DNA of 64,000 bases from Burkholderia sp. OK233 (GTDB lineage: Bacteria > Pseudomonadota > Gammaproteobacteria > Burkholderiales > Burkholderiaceae): assembly GCF_900230185.1 (NCBI RefSeq), contig NZ_OCSR01000001.1, positions 4,402,001 through 4,466,000 of the forward strand, written 5' to 3'. Below, piece by piece: positions 26,586 through 34,433 of this stretch; within the stretch, counting starts at the first letter, position 1; every line of letters starts with the position of its first letter. The notes beneath the pieces were generated by a model, which had not been told where the DNA came from, did no database searches, and worked only from the letters and a program-made list of their open reading frames with translations. The position numbers and the translations under genes are program-made.

Positions 26586-27674
26586 ATGCCGAGCATTCGA
26601 TCTGCTTACGCAGTAAGCCGCATTTTTAGTCGCACCGCGCTCGCGTTCACCGCGCTCTGTTTCGCGGCCGGCAGTGCAGACGCGCAAACCTCGGCGAAGC
26701 CGATAGTCACTCCGGGTTTTAGCCTGTCTGTGTTCGCGGCGGGTTCCGGCGGGTTGATTAGCGCACCGGACTCACTGGCCGTGCTTGATGGTCACGTTTG
26801 GGTCGGCTATGCAAACAACGGCGCACCAGATGGCTCGAACGGTGCGATGAGCGTGATTGTTGAATACTCGCAAGACGGCAGTGTCGTGAAGACTTATCAG
26901 GTCGCGGGACACAACGATGGCCTGAAGGTCAATCCGTACACTCGCGAGATCTGGGCGATGCAGAATGAGGATGCGAACCCAAACCTCGTCATCATCAATC
27001 CCGCGACCGGCCAGGCATCCAAACCGTATTCTTTTGGCAAGACGCTGCACGGCGGCGGTTACGATGACATCGTGTTCAAGGACGGCCAGGCCTACTTCAG
27101 TGCGTCCAATCCCACACTTAATGCTAGTGGCAAGAGTACGGGGCCCGCGATCGTCCGCGTTGTGCATCTTGATGCAAACACCTACACGATCGACGTCACT
27201 CCGGTAATGCGCGGCACATTGGACGCCAGCAACATTCCGTTTGGCACGGTGGCCACCCTCAACCTGACCGATCCGGATTCGATGACGCTGACGCCGTCGG
27301 GTGATGTACTGCTCGATGATCAGGGAGATGGTCAGCTTGTACTGTTGCGCTCGTCGGGCGATGAACCGCGAGTGCAATATCTGCCGCTTCTCGGCAACGT
27401 GCAGGTTGACGACACGGTATTCGCCACTGGGCGACGGGGCTACCTGCTCGTGTCCGATACGAAGGCGAACATGGTGTACAAGATTAGTGCCAATGTCTGG
27501 CAGCGCGACGCGGCGTTCTCCGCATCAACGGGCGTGGCCGCTACGAGTAGCACGCCGGCGGTGCCGGCATATGTCGGCCAACTTGATTTGCGTAGCGGAG
27601 CACTCCTTCCTTTGGTGACCAATTTGGTCAGTCCGCACGGCATGGCCTTTGTACCGGCAGACGACCAGCAGTAA
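26586..27674 (+). CDS. Exported beta-propeller-like protein, unknown function
   Basis: A 362-aa protein with a signal peptide (MPSIRSAYAVSRIFSRTALAFTALCFAAGSADAQ, cut near ADA-QT). The ATG at 26586 is preceded by CAGGAGACGAAC; the open frame extends further upstream without a ribosome site. The mature part contains repeated strand-turn blocks such as DSLAVLDGHVWVGYANNG, NPYTREIWAMQNEDANPNLVIINPATG, DDIVFKDGQAYFSASNP, DSMTLTPSGDVLLDDQGDGQLVLL and DDTVFATGRRGYLLVSDTKANMVYKI. These are suggestive of an NHL/SMP-30-like propeller. There are no Cys in the mature chain that I can see. Function is unknown and it appears to be a single-gene unit. Confidence 0.7.
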   Translation: MPSIRSAYAVSRIFSRTALAFTALCFAAGSADAQTSAKPIVTPGFSLSVFAAGSGGLISAPDSLAVLDGHVWVGYANNGAPDGSNGAMSVIVEYSQDGSVVKTYQVAGHNDGLKVNPYTREIWAMQNEDANPNLVIINPATGQASKPYSFGKTLHGGGYDDIVFKDGQAYFSASNPTLNASGKSTGPAIVRVVHLDANTYTIDVTPVMRGTLDASNIPFGTVATLNLTDPDSMTLTPSGDVLLDDQGDGQLVLLRSSGDEPRVQYLPLLGNVQVDDTVFATGRRGYLLVSDTKANMVYKISANVWQRDAAFSASTGVAATSSTPAVPAYVGQLDLRSGALLPLVTNLVSPHGMAFVPADDQQ

Positions 27675-27813
27675 CGGTTGCGCATTGATTGCCGGATGGC
27701 GTGATCGCCGTAAGCAATTCCGCGGCGATTGCGTTGGCCGAGCGCGCGGTTGTCCCTTGGAGCGGACGCGGTCAAGGAGGTAGCGCCATCCGCTTGCCGA
27801 CCGTATCTCTTCC

Positions 27814-29373
27814 TCAGGCGATTCCCAGCGCTTGCAATATCGGTAGATGTATTTCAGCAAAGCGATTCGCTTTCGCAATCAGATCGCCGCCGGTGTTCAG
27901 CGGGCTATCGGAAATGCCCTGCATGGCGTGAGTTGGCGTGGGACTCGTGTGCAAAGCAGCTTCGGCGAATTCGGCCCACTGTGCCGGCTCCCTCAAGTGA
28001 CGTCGCCTCGCCAACAGGAAAAGCTGCGGCACACGGGGAATCAGAACGCCCGATCCGGACACTGGACTGACCAGAAATTGCACGTCCCCATGTTGGAGCG
28101 CCTGCTCGCAAATGGCGGCGTTCAGCCTGTCCGAAGACGGACGCGCGAGATCGATGTGCGCCTCTTCCTGCACATTCAGCAACGCGCCGGCCCCCACTAG
28201 CAATGTCACGGCCTTGACGATGAGGGGGAGCGTAATCCCGCGTCCACGGACGTTGTTCTCGATGTCGGCCAGGCTAGCGGGGTGATGGCTGGCAAGCGCG
28301 TCGAGAATCGGACCATATAAGCTTTCCGGTAGCGTTGCTTCTCCCAGCGCTCCGCGCACCTTCAGCAAGACCGAAGCTCTCGGTAGCGCCAGCATGACGC
28401 GATGCGCGCGCAGCGCCGTCTGCTGCGCCGCTTCACTGAGCGTCCGGCTCCCTTTGACCCAGTAATCTCGCCGCATCGACCGGTTGATGCAAAAGTCCCG
28501 TACGGTCTCACGTAAAGCGGTATCTTGAATGTCCGCCAGCAAGGCGCGTTGAGCTGGGTTGAGATTGATCTCGTCGACATGATCGCGATAGTCTGCAGAA
28601 CAGCCATAGGTCAAACCGCTCGCGGCAAGCGATGATGTGACCTGCGAGAAAGTCATGGGCTGCCAGTCACGATTGAAATATTCATGCGCGAGATAGGACG
28701 TGTTCTCCTTGCACAATGCGTCGACACGTTCAGCCAGTTGTGGGTTGACCACTGCGTAGCCGGGTTGCGTCGCAACCACAGTTTTTACGAAGTCTAACGC
28801 CGCTGCAATGTGCGTGTGGACTTGCGTTTCGGTGGGCCCACCGCCATGTGCATTTAGCCGTGCGCTCGCCTGAAAATGACAGTGCATCAATTCGCGCACC
28901 GGCAACATCGTGGCCCACCCGGGCTGGGTGTTATAGCTCATATACACGACGCCGCCGTCATTGAGTTTGCGTCGTATGAAATCGGCAATGAGCACACGGT
29001 TTTCGTCGGAAATCCAGCTCCAGATGCCGTGCATGCCGATGAAATCAAATTTCGGCAAATCGTCCCGCGTACAGAATTCTGAGAAGCTTTCAGCGAACAA
29101 TCTCGCCTGCGATCCGGCGCACTGTGTCAGTTGCCGTGCAAAGCTTGCATGAGACGGGTTGAAGTCCGTACCGAACCATGCTGTAGCTGACCCGGCTGCG
29201 TGGATATTCACGCTGACGCCGTGACCGAATCCCAGTTCACAGGCGGTACGCAGGACCGGAGGGGCGAGTCCCGACTGTAGCAACGGAAGTCTAAGGCGCA
29301 GCGGATCCAGTTCGTCGCAATAGCCGTACGTGTATGCAATACCTTCAATCCTGCCGGCTTCCCATTCACTCAC
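27814..29373 (-). CDS. Class I SAM-dependent methyltransferase with regulatory domain
   Basis: A 519-aa protein. The SAM-binding Rossmann motif I is TACELGFGHGVSVNIHAAG (about residues 42-60), followed by WFGTDFNPSHASFARQL and FDFIGMHGIWSWISDENRVLI. The central part (about 200-310) with YLAHEYFNRDWQPMTFSQV resembles the predicted methyltransferase regulatory domain (PF10119-like). The C-terminal about 200 residues form a further conserved module of that family. The start is GTG at 29373, preceded by GAGAGCTAGAAC. The substrate is unknown; homologues occur near surface polysaccharide or flagellar genes, but here the gene stands alone, divergent from the monooxygenase cluster. Confidence 0.78.
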   Translation of the reverse strand: MSEWEAGRIEGIAYTYGYCDELDPLRLRLPLLQSGLAPPVLRTACELGFGHGVSVNIHAAGSATAWFGTDFNPSHASFARQLTQCAGSQARLFAESFSEFCTRDDLPKFDFIGMHGIWSWISDENRVLIADFIRRKLNDGGVVYMSYNTQPGWATMLPVRELMHCHFQASARLNAHGGGPTETQVHTHIAAALDFVKTVVATQPGYAVVNPQLAERVDALCKENTSYLAHEYFNRDWQPMTFSQVTSSLAASGLTYGCSADYRDHVDEINLNPAQRALLADIQDTALRETVRDFCINRSMRRDYWVKGSRTLSEAAQQTALRAHRVMLALPRASVLLKVRGALGEATLPESLYGPILDALASHHPASLADIENNVRGRGITLPLIVKAVTLLVGAGALLNVQEEAHIDLARPSSDRLNAAICEQALQHGDVQFLVSPVSGSGVLIPRVPQLFLLARRRHLREPAQWAEFAEAALHTSPTPTHAMQGISDSPLNTGGDLIAKANRFAEIHLPILQALGIA

Positions 29374-29758
29374 GTTCTAGCTCTCGTTATCTTCAAGGAT
29401 CGCCGTGCTGGGACGGCGACTTCCCAACCCACTTTCAGCAGAGGCCGGGCGATATGGTCAACGTCGCCGTGCACGGATCGCCTCGCCGTCGGGTCGGCGT
29501 GATGCGAAGCCTCTCATAGCGTGGACCGCTTTGTCTATCCAAAGTCCTGCGCCAGACATTCCTACGCGGTTTCCCGTTCTGATAGCAAGTCCTTCAGGTT
29601 CTCATAAGGTAACGTCCCTTACATCCATTTTTGCCGGCCAACGAGGCTGTACCAACGGCTGTTATACATTGCGGTTCGCCGCTTAACTCGGGCGGCGTCG
29701 AAGGGCCGAAGCGTGCCGCGTGCCGCTGATGACCAGCCGCACCTCAGCAAAAGCGGGA

Positions 29759-29818
29759 TGTCCCATTTTGAAACAGGCCCGGTTGTCTGTCTTTAACCGT
29801 ACGTCCGATTTTGCGACA
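29759..29818 (+). promoter_or_regulatory. Paired upstream activator sites for the sigma-54 promoter
   Basis: Two related 17-mers, TGTCCCATTTTGAAACA (29759-29775) and CGTCCGATTTTGCGACA (29802-29818), agree at 13 of 17 positions. Both are imperfect dyads of the form GTC-N-GAC/AAC. They are 43 bp apart centre to centre and about 110-150 bp upstream of the -24 element, the usual range for sigma-54 activator sites. Related copies stand before the monooxygenase genes (34059 and 34093), which supports a shared activator, most likely the product of the gene at 44378. Confidence 0.65.
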
Positions 29819-29918
29819 GCACGGGTCGTTCACGACCGGCTTTAAGTTCTGTCCGTATCAGCCAGCCGCCCTTTGTCCATCACGCAGACCACCTCACGCC
29901 TCGCGATTTCAGAATCAT

Positions 29919-29933
29919 TGGCACGGAGCTTGC
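29919..29933 (+). promoter_or_regulatory. Sigma-54 (-24/-12) promoter of the alcohol dehydrogenase operon
   Basis: TGGCACG-GAGC-TTGC matches the RpoN consensus TGGCACG-N4-TTGC at every fixed position, with GG at 29920-29921 and GC at 29932-29933, exactly 12 bases apart. Transcription would begin near 29945, leaving a leader of about 90 bases to the GTG at 30035. Confidence 0.85.
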
Positions 29934-30034
29934 GCAGAAAGCGATAGAAAAAGTCGCAAGCGTGTCAGACGGGTCTTGCAGTGGCCGGCCACACGCTCGA
30001 ACCCGAAACACAACATGATTGACGGAGACGAAAC

Positions 30035-31078
30035 GTGAAAGCCGCAGTGCTGCACCAGTACGACGAATCATTGACCCGCGACGAGTTCGTGCGCTACGAG
30101 GAGATCGCGGATCCGAAAATCGAACGCCCCACCGACGTGATCGTCCGTATCGGAGGGGCCGGCGTCTGTCGCACGGATGTTCACGTTGTTGAAGGCATAT
30201 GGCGCAGCAAGGTCGACGTGGCTTTGCCCTACATCATGGGCCACGAGAATGCCGGCTGGGTCGAGGCGGTCGGACGCGGCGTCGAAAGCGTAAAGGTGGG
30301 TGATCCGGTGATCTGCCATCCGCTGGTGACGAGCGGTCATTGTCTTGCATGCCGTCGCGGCGACGATATGCATGCGACCGACAGCCGGTTTCCTGGCATC
30401 AATGCGAACGGCGGCTATGCCGAGTACCTGCTGACCGGCGAACGCTCGCTGATTCAGCTACCGAAGTCGCTCGCGCCCAAGGACGTCGCACCTTATACCG
30501 ACGCCGGACTCACGGCTTATCGCGCTGCAAAAAAGGCGTCACGCCACCTGCTTCCCGGCCAGTTTGCGGTCGTGATCGGCGCCGGCGGCCTGGGGCACAT
30601 CGGCATCCAGGTATTGAACGCGCTGTGCGCGGCGGAAATCATCGTGGTCGACCGGTCCGAGACCGCGCTGCAGCTTGCGAAGGAATGCGGCGCGCACCAT
30701 ACGGTCAAGGGCGATGGAAACGAAGTCGAGAGCGTGCTTGAGTTGACTGGTGGCAACGGCGCGGAGGCAGTCATCGATTTTGTCGGCGAAGGCGACGCGA
30801 TCGCCAAGGGACTCACCATGACGCGCAACGGCGGGTTCTATTACATCGTCGGCTATGGCGGGAAGATCGAGTTGCCGACCATCGACATGATCACCAGTGA
30901 GAAAACGATTGTCGGCAATCTGGTTGGCACCTATCCCGAACTGGTCGAATTGATGGCACTGGCCGACCGCGGACTGGTTCATCTGACGACCCGGGAATAC
31001 CGCTTGAGCGAGGCGAACCAGGCGCTCAAGGACTTGCACCACGGCAAGATCAAGGGCCGTGCCGTGCTGATTCCCTAG
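30035..31078 (+). CDS. Zinc-type NAD(P)-dependent alcohol dehydrogenase (MDR), secondary-alcohol type
   Basis: A 347-aa medium-chain dehydrogenase. Catalytic zinc ligands are in GVCRTDVH (Cys), MGHENAGWV (His-Glu) and YTDAGLTAYRA, where Asp replaces the third Cys as in Rhodococcus ADH-A. The nucleotide site is VVIGAGGLGHIGIQ, followed by VVDRSE. The structural-zinc loop reads SGHCLACRRGDDMHA, so the first and fourth of the four usual Cys are Ser and Ala; this lobe probably lacks its zinc. Similarity to ADH-A and its place beside a propane-type monooxygenase suggest oxidation of 2-propanol-like alcohols to ketones. The start is GTG at 30035 after GGAGACGAAAC. It is the first gene behind the sigma-54 promoter. 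Confidence 0.88.
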   Translation: MKAAVLHQYDESLTRDEFVRYEEIADPKIERPTDVIVRIGGAGVCRTDVHVVEGIWRSKVDVALPYIMGHENAGWVEAVGRGVESVKVGDPVICHPLVTSGHCLACRRGDDMHATDSRFPGINANGGYAEYLLTGERSLIQLPKSLAPKDVAPYTDAGLTAYRAAKKASRHLLPGQFAVVIGAGGLGHIGIQVLNALCAAEIIVVDRSETALQLAKECGAHHTVKGDGNEVESVLELTGGNGAEAVIDFVGEGDAIAKGLTMTRNGGFYYIVGYGGKIELPTIDMITSEKTIVGNLVGTYPELVELMALADRGLVHLTTREYRLSEANQALKDLHHGKIKGRAVLIP

Positions 31079-31103
31079 CGAATCGGCCTGGAGGGAGGAC
31101 ATC

Positions 31104-31418
31104 GTGGCACAGCAAGACGCAATGCCGCTCTTTGAGCGCATGCGACTCGTCATCGCCCTGACTGAGGTCAACTCCCGCCACTTGCGCGGCGAGAGCCGGC
31201 GCGCGGGTGCGGAGATCGAGTTCGCGTGTGCGCAGGCAAGTGAGAAGCGCGACGGCGTCTCGCCTGATGGGACGCAAAACATCGCGCAATTGCGCGAACG
31301 GCTGAGCGACGCCGAACGTGCGTTGCAGGCAATCGAATCCGAGCGCGCCCGACTCGAAGACGAGTTGGTCAATCTCGACGCGATGCTTCCGGGCGCGAAG
31401 CAGGGGGGCTGGCAATGA
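31104..31418 (+). CDS. Small coiled-coil protein, unknown function
   Basis: A 104-aa protein starting at GTG 31104 with GGAGGGAGG upstream. The first third (FERMRLVIALTEVNSRHLRGESRRAGAEIEFA) and the last third (LRERLSDAERALQAIESERARLEDELVNLDAML) are strongly helical, and the latter has a heptad-like coiled-coil pattern. I do not recognise a family. Its stop overlaps the CobW gene start in ATGA, so it is translationally coupled to the metallochaperone and may be an adaptor between that GTPase and a client enzyme. That role is inferred from position only. Confidence 0.7.
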   Translation: MAQQDAMPLFERMRLVIALTEVNSRHLRGESRRAGAEIEFACAQASEKRDGVSPDGTQNIAQLRERLSDAERALQAIESERARLEDELVNLDAMLPGAKQGGWQ

Positions 31419-32437
31419 ATCGAATCCCGGTCACTGTTCTCACTGGTTTTCTCGGCGCGGGTAAGACCACGCTGCTCAATCGCATTCTGCGTGAGCAGCA
31501 TGGCCGGCGCTATGCGGTGATCGTCAATGAATTCGGCGCGATCGGTATCGACGGCGATCTCGTCGTGGGCGCTGAAGACGAAGTCGTCGAACTGAATAAC
31601 GGCTGTATCTGCTGCAAGGTGCGGGGAGACCTGATTCGCGTGGTGTCTGGGCTCGTCAGACGCAAGGGCGGTTTCGACGGAATCCTGATCGAAACATCCG
31701 GTTTGGCGGACCCCGCGCCCGTGGTGCAGACTTTCTTTATCGACGATCTTATCCGGCAGCACACGCGCCTCGACAGCGTGATCTGCGTCGCCGATGCCTG
31801 CCACCTGCAAGCGCGCCTCTCCGACAGCCGCGAGGCCGCGGAGCAACTCGCGCAAGCCGACATCGTGCTGCTCAACAAGACCGACCTGGTCGACATGACT
31901 GGGCTCGCGGCAGTACAGGGGGAAATCCGGCGCATCAACCCGACCGCCGAACTGCTGCCCAGTGTCAGATGTGCGGTGCCACTCGCCACGCTGCTCGATC
32001 GTGGTGCGTTCGATCTCAAGCGTATGCATCTCGGCGCGTCGCAAGGCGAGGGCAGCGCATTGCCACGTGGCGAGCGCAGCTATCGCTATGTTCCCGTCGA
32101 TTCTCGCGCTTCCATCGATCGCGGACGGCACAGTCACGACATAGACAGCGTGTCGCTGCGTGTCGACAAGCCCCTTGAGCGCACCCGCTTCCTCTCGTGG
32201 CTGCAGCAGCTGGTGGTTGAGCAAGGCCAGGATCTGCTGCGGGCGAAAGGCATCGTCGACCTGGCCGGATCGGAACGCCGCTTCGTATTCCAGGGCGTGC
32301 ACATGACGATGGACACAGACTTCGACCGGCCCTGGCGAGTGGACGAACATCGCGATAGCCGCCTGGTGTTCATCGGGCGCAATCTCGACCGGCGCGGTTT
32401 GCGCGAGAGCATCCGATACTGTGAGATCGACTCATGA
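31415..32437 (+). CDS. CobW/COG0523-family GTP-binding metallochaperone
   Basis: A 340-aa G3E GTPase. Walker A is VLTGFLGAGKTTLLN (about residues 9-23). The family metal-binding CXCC motif is NNGCICCKVRGDL (Cys 63, 65 and 66). Walker B-like IETSGLADP and the guanine-specific NKTD (VLLNKTDLVD) are intact. The C-terminal domain (CobW_C) includes LSWLQQLV and RFVFQGVHMTMD. COG0523 proteins deliver Zn, Co, Fe or activate nitrile hydratase. Placed between the dehydrogenase and the monooxygenase, this one may load the di-iron or the zinc enzyme. Four-base overlaps with both neighbours indicate tight co-translation. Confidence 0.9.
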   Translation: MNRIPVTVLTGFLGAGKTTLLNRILREQHGRRYAVIVNEFGAIGIDGDLVVGAEDEVVELNNGCICCKVRGDLIRVVSGLVRRKGGFDGILIETSGLADPAPVVQTFFIDDLIRQHTRLDSVICVADACHLQARLSDSREAAEQLAQADIVLLNKTDLVDMTGLAAVQGEIRRINPTAELLPSVRCAVPLATLLDRGAFDLKRMHLGASQGEGSALPRGERSYRYVPVDSRASIDRGRHSHDIDSVSLRVDKPLERTRFLSWLQQLVVEQGQDLLRAKGIVDLAGSERRFVFQGVHMTMDTDFDRPWRVDEHRDSRLVFIGRNLDRRGLRESIRYCEIDS

Positions 32438-33528
32438 ATGCGCCCCCGCCTCTGATTGGACTGCTCGGCGCGCGTTGGGTGGCGGAGGCGCCCGTCATCG
32501 CGGCCGTCTGGGACGCCACCGGGCTATACGCCGGCTTCGCGCTGGGTGACGGCACGCTGGCGCTCGCGACCGGCACGTGGGAAGGCGGGCCACGGCTTAC
32601 GCGGCGCGAGAGCGGTGGTGTCGAGTTCGTGCAGGCGCAAGCGCCGCCCACGCCGCTGGCGCGCTTTAGCGTCCACGAGAGCACCTGTCTTGGGCTTGCC
32701 GCCGACCCTGCAGGAGGATTTCTCAGTGGCGGAGACGACGGCCGCCTCGTCCACCTGAACGTCGATGGCGCCAGCGAAGTCCTGGTGGACCTGGCCGGCG
32801 AGTGGATCGACCTGGTCGCCGCGAGTCCGGCAGGCGGCCGCGCCTATGCAACCGGCCGCCGGGTCCACTTGCTGGGGGCGAAGCCCGACAGTCTGACGTT
32901 GCCCGGTTCAGCGACTGCCCTCGCTTTCGACCCTGCCGGCACACAGTTGGCAATTTCGCATCAGGGCGGGGTCACGCTATGGTCCGCTGACACCCATGAA
33001 CAATGCCATCTGGCGTGGCCCGGTTATCACCGCACCATCGCGTGGAGCCCTGACGGCCGCTATCTGGTGAGCGGTATGGAAGAAAACGCGCTGCACGGCT
33101 GGCGGCTTTCGGACGGCGGCGACATCGAAATGGGGGGGTACCCCGGCCAACCTCGATCGCTATCTTTTTCCGCGGACGGCCGGTTTCTTGCGACGAGCGG
33201 TGGCCTGCGCCCCGTCTGCTGGCGGTTCGATCCGCCCGGCGGCGATGACCAGCCGCACGAATGCGGCGTGGCCAGCAAGACACCGGTCAGTCAGGTGGCC
33301 TGCCATCCCACCCATCCGCTGATTGCGATGGGTTACCACAGCGGCGCGGTGCTGCTGTGCCAGCCGGGCAGCGGTGATATTCTGGTCATCAAACATGCCG
33401 GTAGCAGTCCGGTCAGCACCGTTGCATGGTCTCCCGACGGCGCCCGGCTAGCGCTGGGCACGGAGGCCGGCGAGCTTGCTCTGGTGTTCTTGCCGGACCT
33501 GCTGTTTCGCTTCAGAAGTCCGGGATGA
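32434..33528 (+). CDS. WD40-repeat beta-propeller protein
   Basis: A 364-aa protein with seven or so degenerate WD40 blades, visible as recurring strand-turn units: LGLAADPAGGFLSGGDDGRLVHL, LAFDPAGTQLAISHQGGVTLWSA, IAWSPDGRYLVSGMEENALHGW, LSFSADGRFLATSG, VACHPTHPLIAMGYHSGAVLL and VAWSPDGARLALGTEAGELAL. No signal peptide, so cytoplasmic. The start overlaps the CobW stop by four bases. A WD40 scaffold coupled to a CobW GTPase suggests a client- or partner-binding platform for metal insertion; no function is established from the sequence. Confidence 0.82.
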   Translation: MNAPPPLIGLLGARWVAEAPVIAAVWDATGLYAGFALGDGTLALATGTWEGGPRLTRRESGGVEFVQAQAPPTPLARFSVHESTCLGLAADPAGGFLSGGDDGRLVHLNVDGASEVLVDLAGEWIDLVAASPAGGRAYATGRRVHLLGAKPDSLTLPGSATALAFDPAGTQLAISHQGGVTLWSADTHEQCHLAWPGYHRTIAWSPDGRYLVSGMEENALHGWRLSDGGDIEMGGYPGQPRSLSFSADGRFLATSGGLRPVCWRFDPPGGDDQPHECGVASKTPVSQVACHPTHPLIAMGYHSGAVLLCQPGSGDILVIKHAGSSPVSTVAWSPDGARLALGTEAGELALVFLPDLLFRFRSPG

Positions 33529-33569
33529 GCGCGTAACGAGATTCATCACATGCGAGGAAGGAGACAACG

Positions 33570-33773
33570 ATGAACGATCAATACCCGTCCAAGGACCAGT
33601 TCTTCGAGCGGTTGGGCTCGCTCGCGGACGCGATGATCGCGGCTTATGGCAAAGATTTCGCCATGGGCGCCATGATCCTCGCCGCGCGCTTTGTCGCCGA
33701 GGGCAAGCCGGCTGGCGATGCCGCTCCCGGTGTGATCTATACGGGCGAGCGTCACGGGAGTTTCGGCTTGTAG
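33570..33773 (+). CDS. Small acidic/hydrophobic protein, unknown function
   Basis: A 67-aa protein with a strong ribosome site (GGAAGGAGACAACG) directly before ATG 33570. It begins MNDQYPSKDQFFERLGSL, has a helical middle ADAMIAAYGKDFAMGAMILAARFVAEG and ends GVIYTGERHGSFGL. No family recognised. It follows the WD40 gene by 41 bases in the same direction and is the last gene before the long gap with the second sigma-54 promoter, so it probably closes the first transcript. Confidence 0.6.
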   Translation: MNDQYPSKDQFFERLGSLADAMIAAYGKDFAMGAMILAARFVAEGKPAGDAAPGVIYTGERHGSFGL

Positions 33774-34058
33774 CAGTACAAGGTTCACACCTGAAATTCT
33801 TGCGGGCCCTCTGACCGTCATTCACGAGGGCCATCTTCGCATCCTGCAAGCGGATGTGCTCATGTGCGAGTGGTGTTCGCCGAATGCGCGGCTGGCCATT
33901 GCGTCGGTCTCCGGCACTCGCGCATGAGGTACCCAGCCAGATTCTCCATCTCCCGACGAAACAAATATTCCGGTGTGCTGAGCGGTTTATGAGCTCCGCA
34001 ACGGCCGCCCGGCGTGCGCGACGATCGAATCCTGCTTGATCGACCCGGCGGATCGGAG

Positions 34059-34109
34059 CGTCCCAATATCGGACAGGTCCATCGAACACGAATGTCGCAT
34101 AACAAAACA
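34059..34109 (+). promoter_or_regulatory. Paired upstream activator sites before mimA
   Basis: CGTCCCAATATCGGACA (34059-34075) and TGTCGCATAACAAAACA (34093-34109) match the 17-mers upstream of the alcohol dehydrogenase promoter. The first agrees with the 29802 site at 12 of 17 positions and the second with the 29759 site at 12 of 17. The first also has a GTCC...GGAC dyad. Centres are 34 bp apart and lie about 85-120 bp upstream of the -24 element. Confidence 0.58.
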
Positions 34110-34183
34110 GAACACTCGCGTTAACGTTTTCACAAAGGCCTGCTTGCACGGCTCAGCCTTGTCAATCCTGAACCGATGTTGCC

Positions 34184-34198
34184 TGGCACATTTATCGC
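34184..34198 (+). promoter_or_regulatory. Sigma-54 (-24/-12) promoter of the monooxygenase operon
   Basis: TGGCACATTTATCGC has the full TGGCAC of the -24 element and GC of the -12 element exactly 12 bases downstream of the GG. The -12 box reads TCGC instead of TTGC, so it is slightly weaker than the promoter at 29919. It directs transcription towards mimA. Confidence 0.7.
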
Positions 34199-34433
34199 TC
34201 TATTAGGTCAAGTCACAAGGAAAGCGTTGCAGCCCCGAAGCGCAAAACAGAAAAATGGCAGGAGACACGCCCATGAAGAGCGGATCTGGACATACGTCCT
34301 TCAGCATTTCTCCCGTCACTTTTCGCAGCGATCGCCTACACCCGCGTTGTTGACTCTGGCTGCGGCACTAGCCAGCCTTGCCCCGAAGCGTCGCCGTACG
34401 ACGGTTGTCGCGAAATGGAATTAGGAGAGCCCA

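Larger units (their letters stand above)
29374..30034. other. 661-bp regulatory region before the alcohol dehydrogenase gene
   Basis: The left 380 bases (29374-29758) show nothing I can assign beyond the divergent start of the methyltransferase gene. The right part contains the paired 17-bp dyads (29759-29818), a further imperfect GGTCGT-TC-ACGACC palindrome at 29824-29837 and the sigma-54 promoter at 29919. No open frame with a ribosome site is present. Confidence 0.6.
33774..34433. other. 660-bp regulatory region before the monooxygenase genes
   Basis: The left 280 bases (33774-34058) show no gene or strong hairpin that I can support. The right part holds the paired dyads at 34059-34109 and the sigma-54 promoter at 34184. 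About 235 bases then separate the promoter from mimA, a long leader in which I see no recognised riboswitch. Confidence 0.6.
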
